From NCBI RefSeq assembly GCF_001426525.1, contig NZ_LMEW01000031.1, positions 371,711 through 435,710 on the forward strand: a DNA stretch of 64,000 bases, in the 5' to 3' direction. Both the position numbers and the translations under genes were made by a program. Shown here piece by piece: positions 42,571 to 51,961 of the stretch (the stretch's first letter is position 1; every line of letters starts with the position of its first letter). The notes under the pieces are model-generated. The model worked only from the letters and a program-made list of their open reading frames with translations. It was not told the DNA's origin and made no database searches. The stretch is from Massilia sp. Root133 (lineage in GTDB: Bacteria > Pseudomonadota > Gammaproteobacteria > Burkholderiales > Burkholderiaceae_D).

Positions 42571-45500
42571 ATGTATAACCATTCGCATCTGAGGTGGAAT
42601 GCGTTGCGCGGCAACGCAAGCGGAAAGATGGTGGCATTGGCACTGGCGTCCGCGCTGGTGCTCGTGGGGAGCGGCGCCAGGGCCGTGACCTTCGTCGCCA
42701 CGCCGATGGTCCAGCCGGTCGTGAGCGGTACCGGCTTTCGCCATCCGGGACTCGGCTTCACGCCGGAGCAGCTGGAGTACGTGCGCCAGCAGATCCGCGC
42801 CGACGTCGAGCCTTATAAATCGTATTACAACATTCTCGCGACCGTGTGCTGCAACTACGCGAACATCAACCTGCAGCCCACGAACCGCGATGCGACGAAG
42901 GTCGATACGCCGAACACGCCGAACTACAACAGTTCGACGGCGCAGACGCGCATGATCAACGATTCGCAAGGCGCGTTGACGCAGGCGATCCTGTACTACG
43001 TCACGGGCCGCAACGAATACCGGCGCAACGCGATGCGCATCCTGCGCACGTGGAGCAATATGAACCCGAACGGGTACGCCTATTTCCCCGACGCGCACAT
43101 CCACAACGGGGTGCCGCTGTCGCGCATGCTGATGGCCGCGGAGATCATGCGCTATACGCCGGCCGATCCGACCTATACGGATTACCCGCTCGCGTGGACC
43201 GACACCGACACGCAGAAGATCAAGGACAACCTGGTCGATCCGATGGAGCGCACCTTCTTCTCCAGTAACGAGCGGTTCCGGAACCAGCAACAATATTCGC
43301 TCGTCGGCCGCATCGCCGGCGCGATCTTCACCGACAACCGTGCACGCTACGACGAGTCGGTCGAATGGCTCACCGTGAACGCCACCTCGACGCGCCAGGA
43401 CATCAACGGCGCGATCATGTCGGCGATCGCGCGCATCGACGCGGACGACCCGCTCAACAAGACGGGGAAGACGTTCTACGAAGTGGAGGAGATGTCGCGC
43501 GACGGCGCGCACGCGGGCGACAACGTCGACATCCTCGGCGGCCTGCTGCGCCTCGTGACCGCGCAGGGCACGAAGGTCGATCCGTTCACCGGCAAGCCGT
43601 CGTCCGGCGGCGACGCCGTGAGCGTCTACCGGTTCGGCGACGACCGCCTGCTGCGCGGCGCGAACGCCTACGCCGAATACATGCTCGGCTACGACACGCC
43701 ATGGGCCGACACGACGGGCGGCACGTCCGGTATCTCGCCCGCCTATCGCGGCCGCCTGTACGAGGTCGACGCGATCGCGGAGATCTACAACACCTATAAA
43801 TACGTGGAAGGCGTGAACGTGGACGCCGAAGCGCCTTACCTGGCGACGGCGGCGGCCCATGCGAACGGCCCCGCCATCCCGTGGGGAGCGGCGACGCCCA
43901 ACAACAAGGACATGGGCCCGACCGCCATCTTCACGTTGCCGCAGGCCCTCACCGGGGTGCCGCTGCCGGCCGGCACGGCGGGGATCCTGGAGACCGAACG
44001 TAAATCGGTCTTCCTCGACGGCGGCTGGACGATGCAGACCGAGGGCGAGCGCACCTACGGCCACGGAAGCGTGACGCCGGCCGGCGCCACCATCGTATTC
44101 CACGACGTGCAATATGCGGACCGCTCGAAGTACGCGCCGGTCGGCATCATGGTCCGCACCAATGCGCCGGTCACGCTGTCCGCGAGCGCCAGCCGCGACG
44201 CCAGTCCGTGGTCGCTGATGACGGTCCCCGACACGCACGGCGAATGGCGCTACATCGTGCCGGACACGTCGGCCGCCGCCATCGGCGGCCGCGCGCTCGG
44301 CGACAACATCATGTTCTTCAAGTTTTCCGGCCCCGAGGGCGCGACGGTGGACGTCGACTACGTGAACATGGCCGCGCCCACGCAACTGACGCCGCCGCGC
44401 TTTGCCATGCCCGTGTTCCCCGTCACGGAAATCGTCGTGCAGGGCATGCCGTATCGCGCGAGCTATGCCGCGCTTGACGCCAACACGGCGGACAGCGTCG
44501 CGTACGAGGCCGTCCGGCTGCCGACCGGGGCGACGGTGAACGCGTCCAGCGGCGCATTCGACTGGACGCCGACGCCGGACCAGGTGGGCATGCACGACAT
44601 CGTTGTCGCCGCGACCGACGGCGTCGCCGTCAGCACGATGACGGCGCGCCTGAACGTGCAGCCGGACCGCGCGTCCGCATTCCAGGCCGCGCTCGACGGC
44701 TACGATCCGTCCGCCGCCTACACGACGCCGTCGCTGGCCACGTTCAAGACGGAGCTGGCGCCGCTGCAGCAGCAGATGGCGACCGTGTCCGATGCCGATT
44801 TCCCGGCCCTGTTGAAGGCCGTGCAGGCGGCCGTGCGCAAGCTGGAGCTGGTCAATCCGAAGGTCGCCTCCGACGGCAGCCTCGACTGGAGCAAGAACAT
44901 GGTGACGACGATCGGCTTCGGCGCGGACCGTCCGGCGCTGCTCGTCGACAATAACTACAACAGTTATTCGGGCGACCTGCGCGCGCCGATCACCATCGAC
45001 TTCGGCGAGAACTACCGCGTGGCCGTCGCTGCCTTCGGCATCCAGGCCCGCTACATGTTCGGCAACCGTTCGCAGGGCGCCAACGTGTACGGGTCGAACG
45101 ACAACGTGAACTGGACCCTGCTCACGAGCCGCGAGACGACGGACACGAGCGGCCGCAACTTCGAGATGGAAGTCATCCCCGTGCTGGCCGGCCTGGAGAC
45201 ACAGCCCTACCGTTACTTCATGGCGCGCGTCGACCATCCGGGCCCGCCGACGGATCCGGCGTATCCCGGCATTTCGTCGTATGGCGAGTTCCACTTCTAC
45301 GGCACCCGCTACGACCTGCTGGCGCCCGTCGACCTGACGGCCAATGTCAGGATCGCGCGTTCGGGCCTGACGATGAACCGCTTCACCCAGAAGTACACGG
45401 GCACGGTGACGTTCACGAACACGACCGGGACGGCGCTCGAGGGACCGCTGCAGTTCCGCCTCGCCGGTCTGACGAACGGCGTCACGCTCGACAACGCGAC

Positions 45501-45645
45501 AGGCGTGAAGGACGGCGTCCCCTACGTCACGCTGAACGAAGCGGAACTTGCGCCGGGCCAGACGGCGACCGTGACCACGACGTTCTCGAATCCAGCGAAG
45601 GCCACCATCGCCTACACCCCACAACTGTTCAAGGCTAAATACTAG
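42571..45645 (+). CDS. Exported multidomain alginate-lyase-like protein 3
   Basis: 1024 residues from the ATG at 42571, which gives a normal signal peptide ending GSGARA (about residue 38). A GTG at 42520 has a stronger AAAGGAGG site and would add 17 residues; it cannot be excluded. Residues 45-400 are an alginate-lyase-like toroid paralogous to protein 1: FRHPGLGFTPEQLEYV, YYVTGRNEYRRNAMRILRTW, PDAHIHNGVPLSRML, and EMSRDGAH starting at E307. A beta-sandwich, an Ig-like domain, one discoidin-like module (about 800-910) and a C-terminal module shared with protein 1 follow. It lacks the extra repeats of protein 1. The PEP-CTERM gene follows after seven bases. Confidence 0.75.
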   Translation: MYNHSHLRWNALRGNASGKMVALALASALVLVGSGARAVTFVATPMVQPVVSGTGFRHPGLGFTPEQLEYVRQQIRADVEPYKSYYNILATVCCNYANINLQPTNRDATKVDTPNTPNYNSSTAQTRMINDSQGALTQAILYYVTGRNEYRRNAMRILRTWSNMNPNGYAYFPDAHIHNGVPLSRMLMAAEIMRYTPADPTYTDYPLAWTDTDTQKIKDNLVDPMERTFFSSNERFRNQQQYSLVGRIAGAIFTDNRARYDESVEWLTVNATSTRQDINGAIMSAIARIDADDPLNKTGKTFYEVEEMSRDGAHAGDNVDILGGLLRLVTAQGTKVDPFTGKPSSGGDAVSVYRFGDDRLLRGANAYAEYMLGYDTPWADTTGGTSGISPAYRGRLYEVDAIAEIYNTYKYVEGVNVDAEAPYLATAAAHANGPAIPWGAATPNNKDMGPTAIFTLPQALTGVPLPAGTAGILETERKSVFLDGGWTMQTEGERTYGHGSVTPAGATIVFHDVQYADRSKYAPVGIMVRTNAPVTLSASASRDASPWSLMTVPDTHGEWRYIVPDTSAAAIGGRALGDNIMFFKFSGPEGATVDVDYVNMAAPTQLTPPRFAMPVFPVTEIVVQGMPYRASYAALDANTADSVAYEAVRLPTGATVNASSGAFDWTPTPDQVGMHDIVVAATDGVAVSTMTARLNVQPDRASAFQAALDGYDPSAAYTTPSLATFKTELAPLQQQMATVSDADFPALLKAVQAAVRKLELVNPKVASDGSLDWSKNMVTTIGFGADRPALLVDNNYNSYSGDLRAPITIDFGENYRVAVAAFGIQARYMFGNRSQGANVYGSNDNVNWTLLTSRETTDTSGRNFEMEVIPVLAGLETQPYRYFMARVDHPGPPTDPAYPGISSYGEFHFYGTRYDLLAPVDLTANVRIARSGLTMNRFTQKYTGTVTFTNTTGTALEGPLQFRLAGLTNGVTLDNATGVKDGVPYVTLNEAELAPGQTATVTTTFSNPAKATIAYTPQLFKAKY

Positions 45646-45652
45646 GAGACAC

Positions 45653-46246
45653 ATGATGCAGTCCATCACACACCGCGCGGCCCGGCTTCTGGCCGCAACC
45701 TGGATGTGCCTGTGCGCCGGCGCGGCGCTGGCCGTGCCCGTCCACCACGTCGACATCGATACGTCGGCGCTCGGCACGGGTACCGCCTACCTGGGTATGT
45801 CCTTTCTCAGCGTCGGCGGCGCGACGCCGGCCAGCGCGTCGGTCACCAATCTCGCGGCCGACCTGCTGGGCGTGCCCGTCGGCACCGGTTCCGTGGCAGG
45901 CGGCCCGCCGGGCGCGCTGACGTTCTCGAGCGAGGCGGGCGGCGGCGACTGGTTCCAGGCGATCCAGCTCGGCGGCCACGTCGGCTTCGACGTCAGCTTC
46001 CTGTTCGGCGACGGCACCGACGGCAGCACGTTCAGCTGGTCGCTGTTCGACGACACGCACTACCTCGGCGTCGACGGCGACCTGGGCAGCATCGCCCTCC
46101 ATCCGGACGCGACGCCTGACGGGCGCCTGACCATCACGCCGGACAACGCGTTCACAGCCGTGCGCGCCGTGCCGGAGCCGTCCACGCTGCTGCTGGTGGC
46201 GCTGACCGGCTGCATGCTGGCGGCAGTGCGGCGCCGGCCGGCCTGA
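45653..46246 (+). CDS. PEP-CTERM sorting-signal protein 2
   Basis: 197 residues. A signal peptide ends near AALAVP (about residue 25). The mature start HHVDIDTSALGTGTAYLGM is clearly related to PEP-CTERM protein 1, and the C-terminus has VPEPSTLLL, a hydrophobic helix and RRRPA. The body is a predicted beta-rich domain of unknown function. Its place right after lyase gene 3 repeats the arrangement at 17.8 kb. A hairpin with GCGGTGGC (46253) and GCCACCGC (46276) follows the stop without a T run. Confidence 0.85.
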   Translation: MMQSITHRAARLLAATWMCLCAGAALAVPVHHVDIDTSALGTGTAYLGMSFLSVGGATPASASVTNLAADLLGVPVGTGSVAGGPPGALTFSSEAGGGDWFQAIQLGGHVGFDVSFLFGDGTDGSTFSWSLFDDTHYLGVDGDLGSIALHPDATPDGRLTITPDNAFTAVRAVPEPSTLLLVALTGCMLAAVRRRPA

Positions 46247-46318
46247 CGGTCCGCGGTGGCGCGCCGCCGGGCGCGGCCACCGCCTTCGGGCCCGGATCCG
46301 CGCGGGCCCGACGCGCCG

Positions 46319-47155
46319 CTACCGTCCGCCGGACTTGCCGCCGCTGCCGGCCGGCGTCGGCGGACTGCCGAGTACCTTGCGCAGGGCGTCGGCCTGGGCG
46401 TTGCTCTCCTTGCTGTCGATCGCCTGCAGCGCCGTCATCGGCTTGCCGTAGTAGGCCTCGGTCAGGCGCTGGTTGTAGCGGACGTCGTTGATGCCCACCG
46501 TGGCCGCGTTGCCGAACAGGCCCTTGCTCCCCGACCACGCGACGACGTCGCCCGCCGTGGAGCCCTGGGCCATGCGCGCGAAGTTGACGACCGTGAGGCC
46601 GGCGTCGGCGCTGAGCGAGAAGTTGTTACGGTTGCGGAAACTGTCGACGGCTTTCTGGTTCAGCAGCACGAGGGCGATCGGCCCGCCTTCCACGCCGGCC
46701 TGGAGTCCGATGCTGAGGCCGCCCGTGTCGAAGAACACCGGGTTGCCCCAGGCGCCATCCGCGCGCCGGGCCATCAGTACGCCCGCGCCGCCGGCGCCCC
46801 CGACGCCGAGCGCGGCGCGGCCATAGGTGGGCACGATGAAGACGCCGCGCGCGCGGCCCAGCAGGGCCGCCATGCCGGTCTCGTTGCTCATCGTATGGAC
46901 GACGCCCACGGCGTCGCTGACGTGCTTGACGGCGGCCTGCTGGCGCCGCGTGGCGGCGTCGTTGTCGGTGCCGTGCGCCGCCTGGCCCGCCGCCGCCGCG
47001 GACCGGGACGCGTGGGAATCCTGCGCGGTCGCGGCGGGCAATGCGAAAGCGAGCATGAGCAGGGCGGCGGCACCCAGCAGGGCATGCCGCAGGACGGACC
47101 GGCGCCGGCCAGTGCGAGGCGGCGGCGGGGGCGTGCGTGGCATCACGTGCATCAT
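46319..47155 (-). CDS. SYLF (YSC84) domain exported protein
   Basis: 278 residues from the ATG at 47155, chosen for the GAGGAG site; the frame stays open upstream without a signal. A long basic, proline-rich n-region precedes a hydrophobic segment ending PAATAQ (about residue 45). The SYLF domain (about 85-255) is seen in GVFIVPTYGRAALGVGG, GGLSIGLQAGVEGG and SADAGLTVVNFA. SYLF domains bind lipids in eukaryotes; the bacterial proteins are mostly uncharacterised periplasmic or lipid-associated proteins. The C-terminal tail is Gly/Ser rich. Confidence 0.8.
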   Translation of the reverse strand: MMHVMPRTPPPPPRTGRRRSVLRHALLGAAALLMLAFALPAATAQDSHASRSAAAAGQAAHGTDNDAATRRQQAAVKHVSDAVGVVHTMSNETGMAALLGRARGVFIVPTYGRAALGVGGAGGAGVLMARRADGAWGNPVFFDTGGLSIGLQAGVEGGPIALVLLNQKAVDSFRNRNNFSLSADAGLTVVNFARMAQGSTAGDVVAWSGSKGLFGNAATVGINDVRYNQRLTEAYYGKPMTALQAIDSKESNAQADALRKVLGSPPTPAGSGGKSGGR

Positions 47156-47266
47156 GATGTTCTCCTCGGTTCGGCCGAACGAATCGGCGATGAAGGTGGA
47201 GAATAGGAGCACCCCCGGGTGCGGGCTTGACATGTATCAGTCGTGCGCCGGTCGGTATCATGGGCC

Positions 47267-47638
47267 ATGGTCTATCAATTGTTCGCCGCCATGGTGCTGT
47301 TATTGCACCTGGGCTTCATCCTGTTCGTCGTCGCGGGTGCCGTACTCGTAGCGCGCTGGCGCCGGCTGCTGCCGCTGCACCTGGCCGCCGTCGCCTGGGG
47401 CATCCTGATCGAGGCCACCGGCGCGGCGTGCCCCCTGACCGGGCTGGAGAATCATCTGCGCATGCTGGCCGGGACGGCGGGCTATGCGGGCGGCTTCGTC
47501 GACCATTATCTTGTCGGACTCATCTATCCGTCCGGTCTCACCCGCCCGATGCAATGGGGACTGGCCGCGGCCGTGCTGGCGCTGAACGTCGTGCTGTACG
47601 CGCGCATCGTGCGCCGTGGCCGGGACGACCGCGATTGA
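47267..47638 (+). CDS. DUF2784 membrane protein
   Basis: 123 residues with three to four membrane helices. The N-terminal helix LLLHLGFILFVVAGAVLV, the CPLTGLENHLR motif and the GFVDHYLVGLIYP segment are the conserved features of DUF2784. The function is unknown. The ATG at 47267 is chosen because the helix begins right after; an upstream start at 47243 has no ribosome site. It is divergent from the SYLF gene. Confidence 0.8.
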   Translation: MVYQLFAAMVLLLHLGFILFVVAGAVLVARWRRLLPLHLAAVAWGILIEATGAACPLTGLENHLRMLAGTAGYAGGFVDHYLVGLIYPSGLTRPMQWGLAAAVLALNVVLYARIVRRGRDDRD

Positions 47639-47723
47639 TCGGGATCCGCGGCTGGCGTGGACGGGACGCACTTGCAAGGGACCGGGCGGCATGAGATCGT
47701 AGGAGGCCACGACAGGAGAAGAC

Positions 47724-48095
47724 ATGCCGACAGCCATGAAGACACCGGGTCCCGACCATCCGATCACGATCACGCCCGCGCCCGGCCGCGTGACGGTGCG
47801 CGCCGGCGGCGCCGTGCTCGCCAGCAGCGACCGCGCGCTGGCGCTGCGCGAAGCCGATTATCCGCCCGTGCTGTACATCCCGCGCGAGGACGTGGCGATG
47901 GACCGCCTGCAGCGCACCGAACGGCACACCCATTGCCCGTACAAGGGCGATTGCGCCTATTTCTCGATCGTGGACGCGGGGCCGCGGGGCGAGAACGCGG
48001 TGTGGAGCTACGAAGCGCCGTATCCGGCCGTGGCCGCGATCCGGGAACACGTGGCGTTCTATCCGGACCGCGTCGATGCGATCGAGACCCGTTGA
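47724..48095 (+). CDS. DUF427 family protein
   Basis: 123 residues, cytoplasmic. The single DUF427 domain shows VLASSDRALALREADYPPVLYIPREDV and the motif THCPYKGDCAYFSI, both highly conserved. The function is not established. An AGGAG site precedes the ATG. The C-terminal coding region overlaps the start of the M15 peptidase gene by 20 bases in another frame. Confidence 0.88.
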   Translation: MPTAMKTPGPDHPITITPAPGRVTVRAGGAVLASSDRALALREADYPPVLYIPREDVAMDRLQRTERHTHCPYKGDCAYFSIVDAGPRGENAVWSYEAPYPAVAAIREHVAFYPDRVDAIETR

Positions 48096-48834
48096 GCCCG
48101 GCGGTGCGGGGGCGGGCAGCGCGCCGTTCGACGAGTTTACGCTGACGGGGCGCGCGCGCACGCATGTCCAGCAGTACGGGCAGACGCCGGGACAGCCTCG
48201 TTTCGCGGCGCGGCCCGAGGTCGCGGCGGCCTTTCTCGCGATGCGCGCGGCGGCCGCGCAGGACGGTATCGACATGCTGCCGATCGCGTCGTGGCGGCCG
48301 TTCGAGGCCCAGGCCCGCAACTGGAACCGCAAATTTTCCGGGCAGGCGACGCTGTACGATTGCGCGGGCGGTGCGCGCGACCACGGGGCGCTGGCGCCGC
48401 CGGAGATCGTCCGTGCGATCCTCGACTGGACAGGGCTGCCGGGCGCGACGCGGCGCCACTGGGGCACGGACATCGACGTGTTCGACCGCGCCGCGCATCC
48501 GCCCGGCTACCGGACGAAGCTGCTGCCGGACGAGGCGGGACCGGACGGCGTGTACGCTCGCCTGCATGCCTGGCTCGACGCGCACGCGGCGCGCTTCGGC
48601 TTCTTTCGTCCGTACCGCACCCGCCGCCGCGGGATGTGCCCGGAACCATGGCACCTGAGCCATGCCCCGTCGGCACAGGCGGCGCTGGCGGCCATCGATA
48701 TCGACATGGTCGCGCGCGCGGTCCGCGGTGCGGATCTGCTGGGCCGCGAGCTCGTGCTGGACATGTTGCCGGACATTTTCCGCGACCACGTGCTGGACGT
48801 GGACGGCCCGGACCCGGGGAGCGGCGGCAGTTAA
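48076..48834 (+). CDS. M15 family D-Ala-D-Ala carboxypeptidase-like protein
   Basis: 252 residues. The zinc peptidase core of the VanY/M15B type is visible: SWRPFEAQARNWNRKF, the metal pair in HWGTDIDVFD, and EPWHLS with the catalytic glutamate and third ligand histidine. Members trim the peptide stem of peptidoglycan. No clear signal peptide is seen at the N-terminus, which is unusual for a cell-wall enzyme; a later start would not provide one. It overlaps the DUF427 gene by 20 bases and meets the next gene tail to tail with a four-base overlap. Confidence 0.82.
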   Translation: MRSRPVEPGGAGAGSAPFDEFTLTGRARTHVQQYGQTPGQPRFAARPEVAAAFLAMRAAAAQDGIDMLPIASWRPFEAQARNWNRKFSGQATLYDCAGGARDHGALAPPEIVRAILDWTGLPGATRRHWGTDIDVFDRAAHPPGYRTKLLPDEAGPDGVYARLHAWLDAHAARFGFFRPYRTRRRGMCPEPWHLSHAPSAQAALAAIDIDMVARAVRGADLLGRELVLDMLPDIFRDHVLDVDGPDPGSGGS

Positions 48835-49841
48835 CCGGCGTCCTGGCCGGCCGTGCGGGCGAGGCGGTGCACGCCGCCAGCGTCGGCGCGGTCCGTGCGC
48901 ACGGGGGGCGGCGTCAGGTGCAGGGTGGTGCGGGCCAGCGCGTCCATGCGCACGCCGAGCGGACGCCGCATCGGACCGGGTTCGAGGCGGGTAGCGAACA
49001 TCCACAGGACGGGGTAATCGAGGGTCGTCGGCACGACCACGTTCAGGATCATCGCGAGTTGCCAGTCGGCGCACTGGAGGTCGTCGATGGAGATAAGCAA
49101 CGGCTGGTTCGCCGCGCGATGCTGGACCAGCGCGCACAGGGCGGCCGTCTGCAGCAGCTGGGTGGCCGGCAGGGGCCACTCCGGCGGGGCGTCGATCAGG
49201 CCGACGCACGCGTCGATGTGGACCGGCGACACACCCAGCGCGGCGCAACGGCTACGCACGAGGTCGGCCAGCGGGACGGCGTCCGTAACGGCGCCGGCCT
49301 GAAGGCCGAGCAGACCGAGCATCAGGTCGGCGGCCGTGTGGACGGCGGGGATGCGGGCGCGACCGCCGTCGAGTACGACGCAGGTATAGCCGCGTGCCCG
49401 GGCGTCGCGGGCGCCGAACGACAGCAGCGGCGATTTGCCGGCGCCGGCGACACCCTGCACGTCGATGATCCGCCCGCGGCCGCCGACGTGGACCGCGTCG
49501 ATGACGGCGCGGCATTGCAGGCGCTCGACGTCCCATATGTCCGCCAGGTCCGGCACGGCGCGCGCGGGCGGCGCCTGGCGGGTCGGCGCCGCGTCGATCA
49601 GGGTCTCGACGCCGATGCCGTAGAACGCGGCCAGGTGGCGCACCGTGCGGTAGGGCACGGGGCGGCCGGATTCGGCGCGCTTGATGGCGGCGTGGGTGAG
49701 GCACAGTCTTCGTTCCTGGAATTGCGCGGACAAGGCCTCGCGTCCGCCGCGGCGCTGGCGCAGGGCTTTCAGGCTGTGCACGTCGAGCATGACGCGGGCG
49801 TCAAAGGGCTGGATGGGCGAGGAAGCGAGGTTGAATGTCAT
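48831..49841 (-). CDS. HTH and AAA ATPase domain regulator
   Basis: 336 residues from the ATG at 49841; an ATG at 49886 would add 15 residues. Residues 25-85 look like an XRE-type helix-turn-helix (ALRQRRGGREALSAQ, LTHAAIKRAESGRPVPYRTV). An NTPase follows with Walker A GVAGAGKS (130-137) and Walker B LLISIDD (248-254). Compared with longer ATPase regulators of the same type, which carry TPR repeats, it stops soon after the NTPase core, so it may be truncated or a short form. Target genes are unknown. It is divergent from the sigma54 activator gene, with palindromes between. Confidence 0.7.
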   Translation of the reverse strand: MTFNLASSPIQPFDARVMLDVHSLKALRQRRGGREALSAQFQERRLCLTHAAIKRAESGRPVPYRTVRHLAAFYGIGVETLIDAAPTRQAPPARAVPDLADIWDVERLQCRAVIDAVHVGGRGRIIDVQGVAGAGKSPLLSFGARDARARGYTCVVLDGGRARIPAVHTAADLMLGLLGLQAGAVTDAVPLADLVRSRCAALGVSPVHIDACVGLIDAPPEWPLPATQLLQTAALCALVQHRAANQPLLISIDDLQCADWQLAMILNVVVPTTLDYPVLWMFATRLEPGPMRRPLGVRMDALARTTLHLTPPPVRTDRADAGGVHRLARTAGQDAG

Positions 49842-49956
49842 GGCACGTCCGGGAAAAGGCACCGCCCCGATGGCGGCGTTACTCATATTGCAAACGCCGT
49901 GCCATGGCGAAATCCGGGGAGACAGCCCCGATTTCGGCCCATCGGATGTTTCTGCG

Positions 49957-49986
49957 TGTAAAATTGCCATGTTTTTTACATGTAAA
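49957..49986. promoter_or_regulatory. Nested palindromes between two divergent regulator genes
   Basis: TGTAAAA (49957-49963) and TTTTACA (49974-49980) are inverted repeats ten bases apart, and TTTACATGTAAA (49975-49986) is a perfect 12-base palindrome sharing the second arm. They lie 23 bases before the sigma54 activator start and are AT-rich in a GC-rich setting. They probably bind a regulator; which one is unknown. Confidence 0.45.
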
Positions 49987-50009
49987 GCGATAACGTTGAC
50001 GTTCCGCGC

Positions 50010-51536
<1,527 letters not shown>

Positions 51537-51920
51537 TTATTCGCAGGAGCGCGAGCCAACGAATACTTCCGGATCGGGCAAGTAGTAGAAGGCAGTGGTG
51601 CCGTCACCGTTATGGGCGGAGAAAGAGACGGTGAAACCCCACGCGCCTTGACCCTTACCGATGTGGAGCGTCGAGTTGGCCTTGAGGTTGACGCGGTTGC
51701 CCTCGGTGAAAGGCGACGAGCCGGCGCAGCCGTTTTGCATCTGGCCACTGATCATCACGCATTCTGCGATGTCCCCGGGGCCTTCGAACTGGAAGGTAAC
51801 CTTATCACCCGGCTGGGCCTGAAAAGAGTCGCCGTCCTGGCAAGGAACGCCATCGAGGCTCCAGGTAGCCAGGGTCTGGCCTTGGACATAGGTCACTGTG
51901 ATTTGGTGGGTTTGCAGCAT
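51537..51920 (-). CDS. Small beta-rich protein of unknown function
   Basis: 127 residues from the ATG at 51920, chosen for its AAAGGA site. I do not recognise a family. It has no signal peptide or membrane segment, begins MLQTHQITVTYVQGQ, and shows alternating hydrophobic strands typical of a beta-sandwich. It has four cysteines (two in the first two thirds near PCQDGD and AECVMI, one in NGCAGSS and one in the C-terminal RSCE). It lies 41 bases after the kinase gene on the same strand and is probably cotranscribed, so it could be a kinase substrate or effector. Confidence 0.7.
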   Translation of the reverse strand: MLQTHQITVTYVQGQTLATWSLDGVPCQDGDSFQAQPGDKVTFQFEGPGDIAECVMISGQMQNGCAGSSPFTEGNRVNLKANSTLHIGKGQGAWGFTVSFSAHNGDGTTAFYYLPDPEVFVGSRSCE

Positions 51921-51961
51921 GTCGGTCCTTTCGTATGGACGGTGGTGAACGGGTGGTCGTA

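Noticed and set aside
42505..45777. Long minus-strand open frame opposite lyase gene 3
   Set aside because: Same composition artefact; the plus-strand frame has clear paralogy to lyase protein 1.
46253..46283. Hairpin after PEP-CTERM gene 2 as a terminator
   Set aside because: The arms pair over eight bases but the loop is long and no T run follows, so it is mentioned only in the gene entry.
47227..47261. TTGACA at 47227 and TATCAT at 47256 as a promoter for the DUF2784 gene
   Set aside because: The spacing of 23 bases is too long for sigma70.
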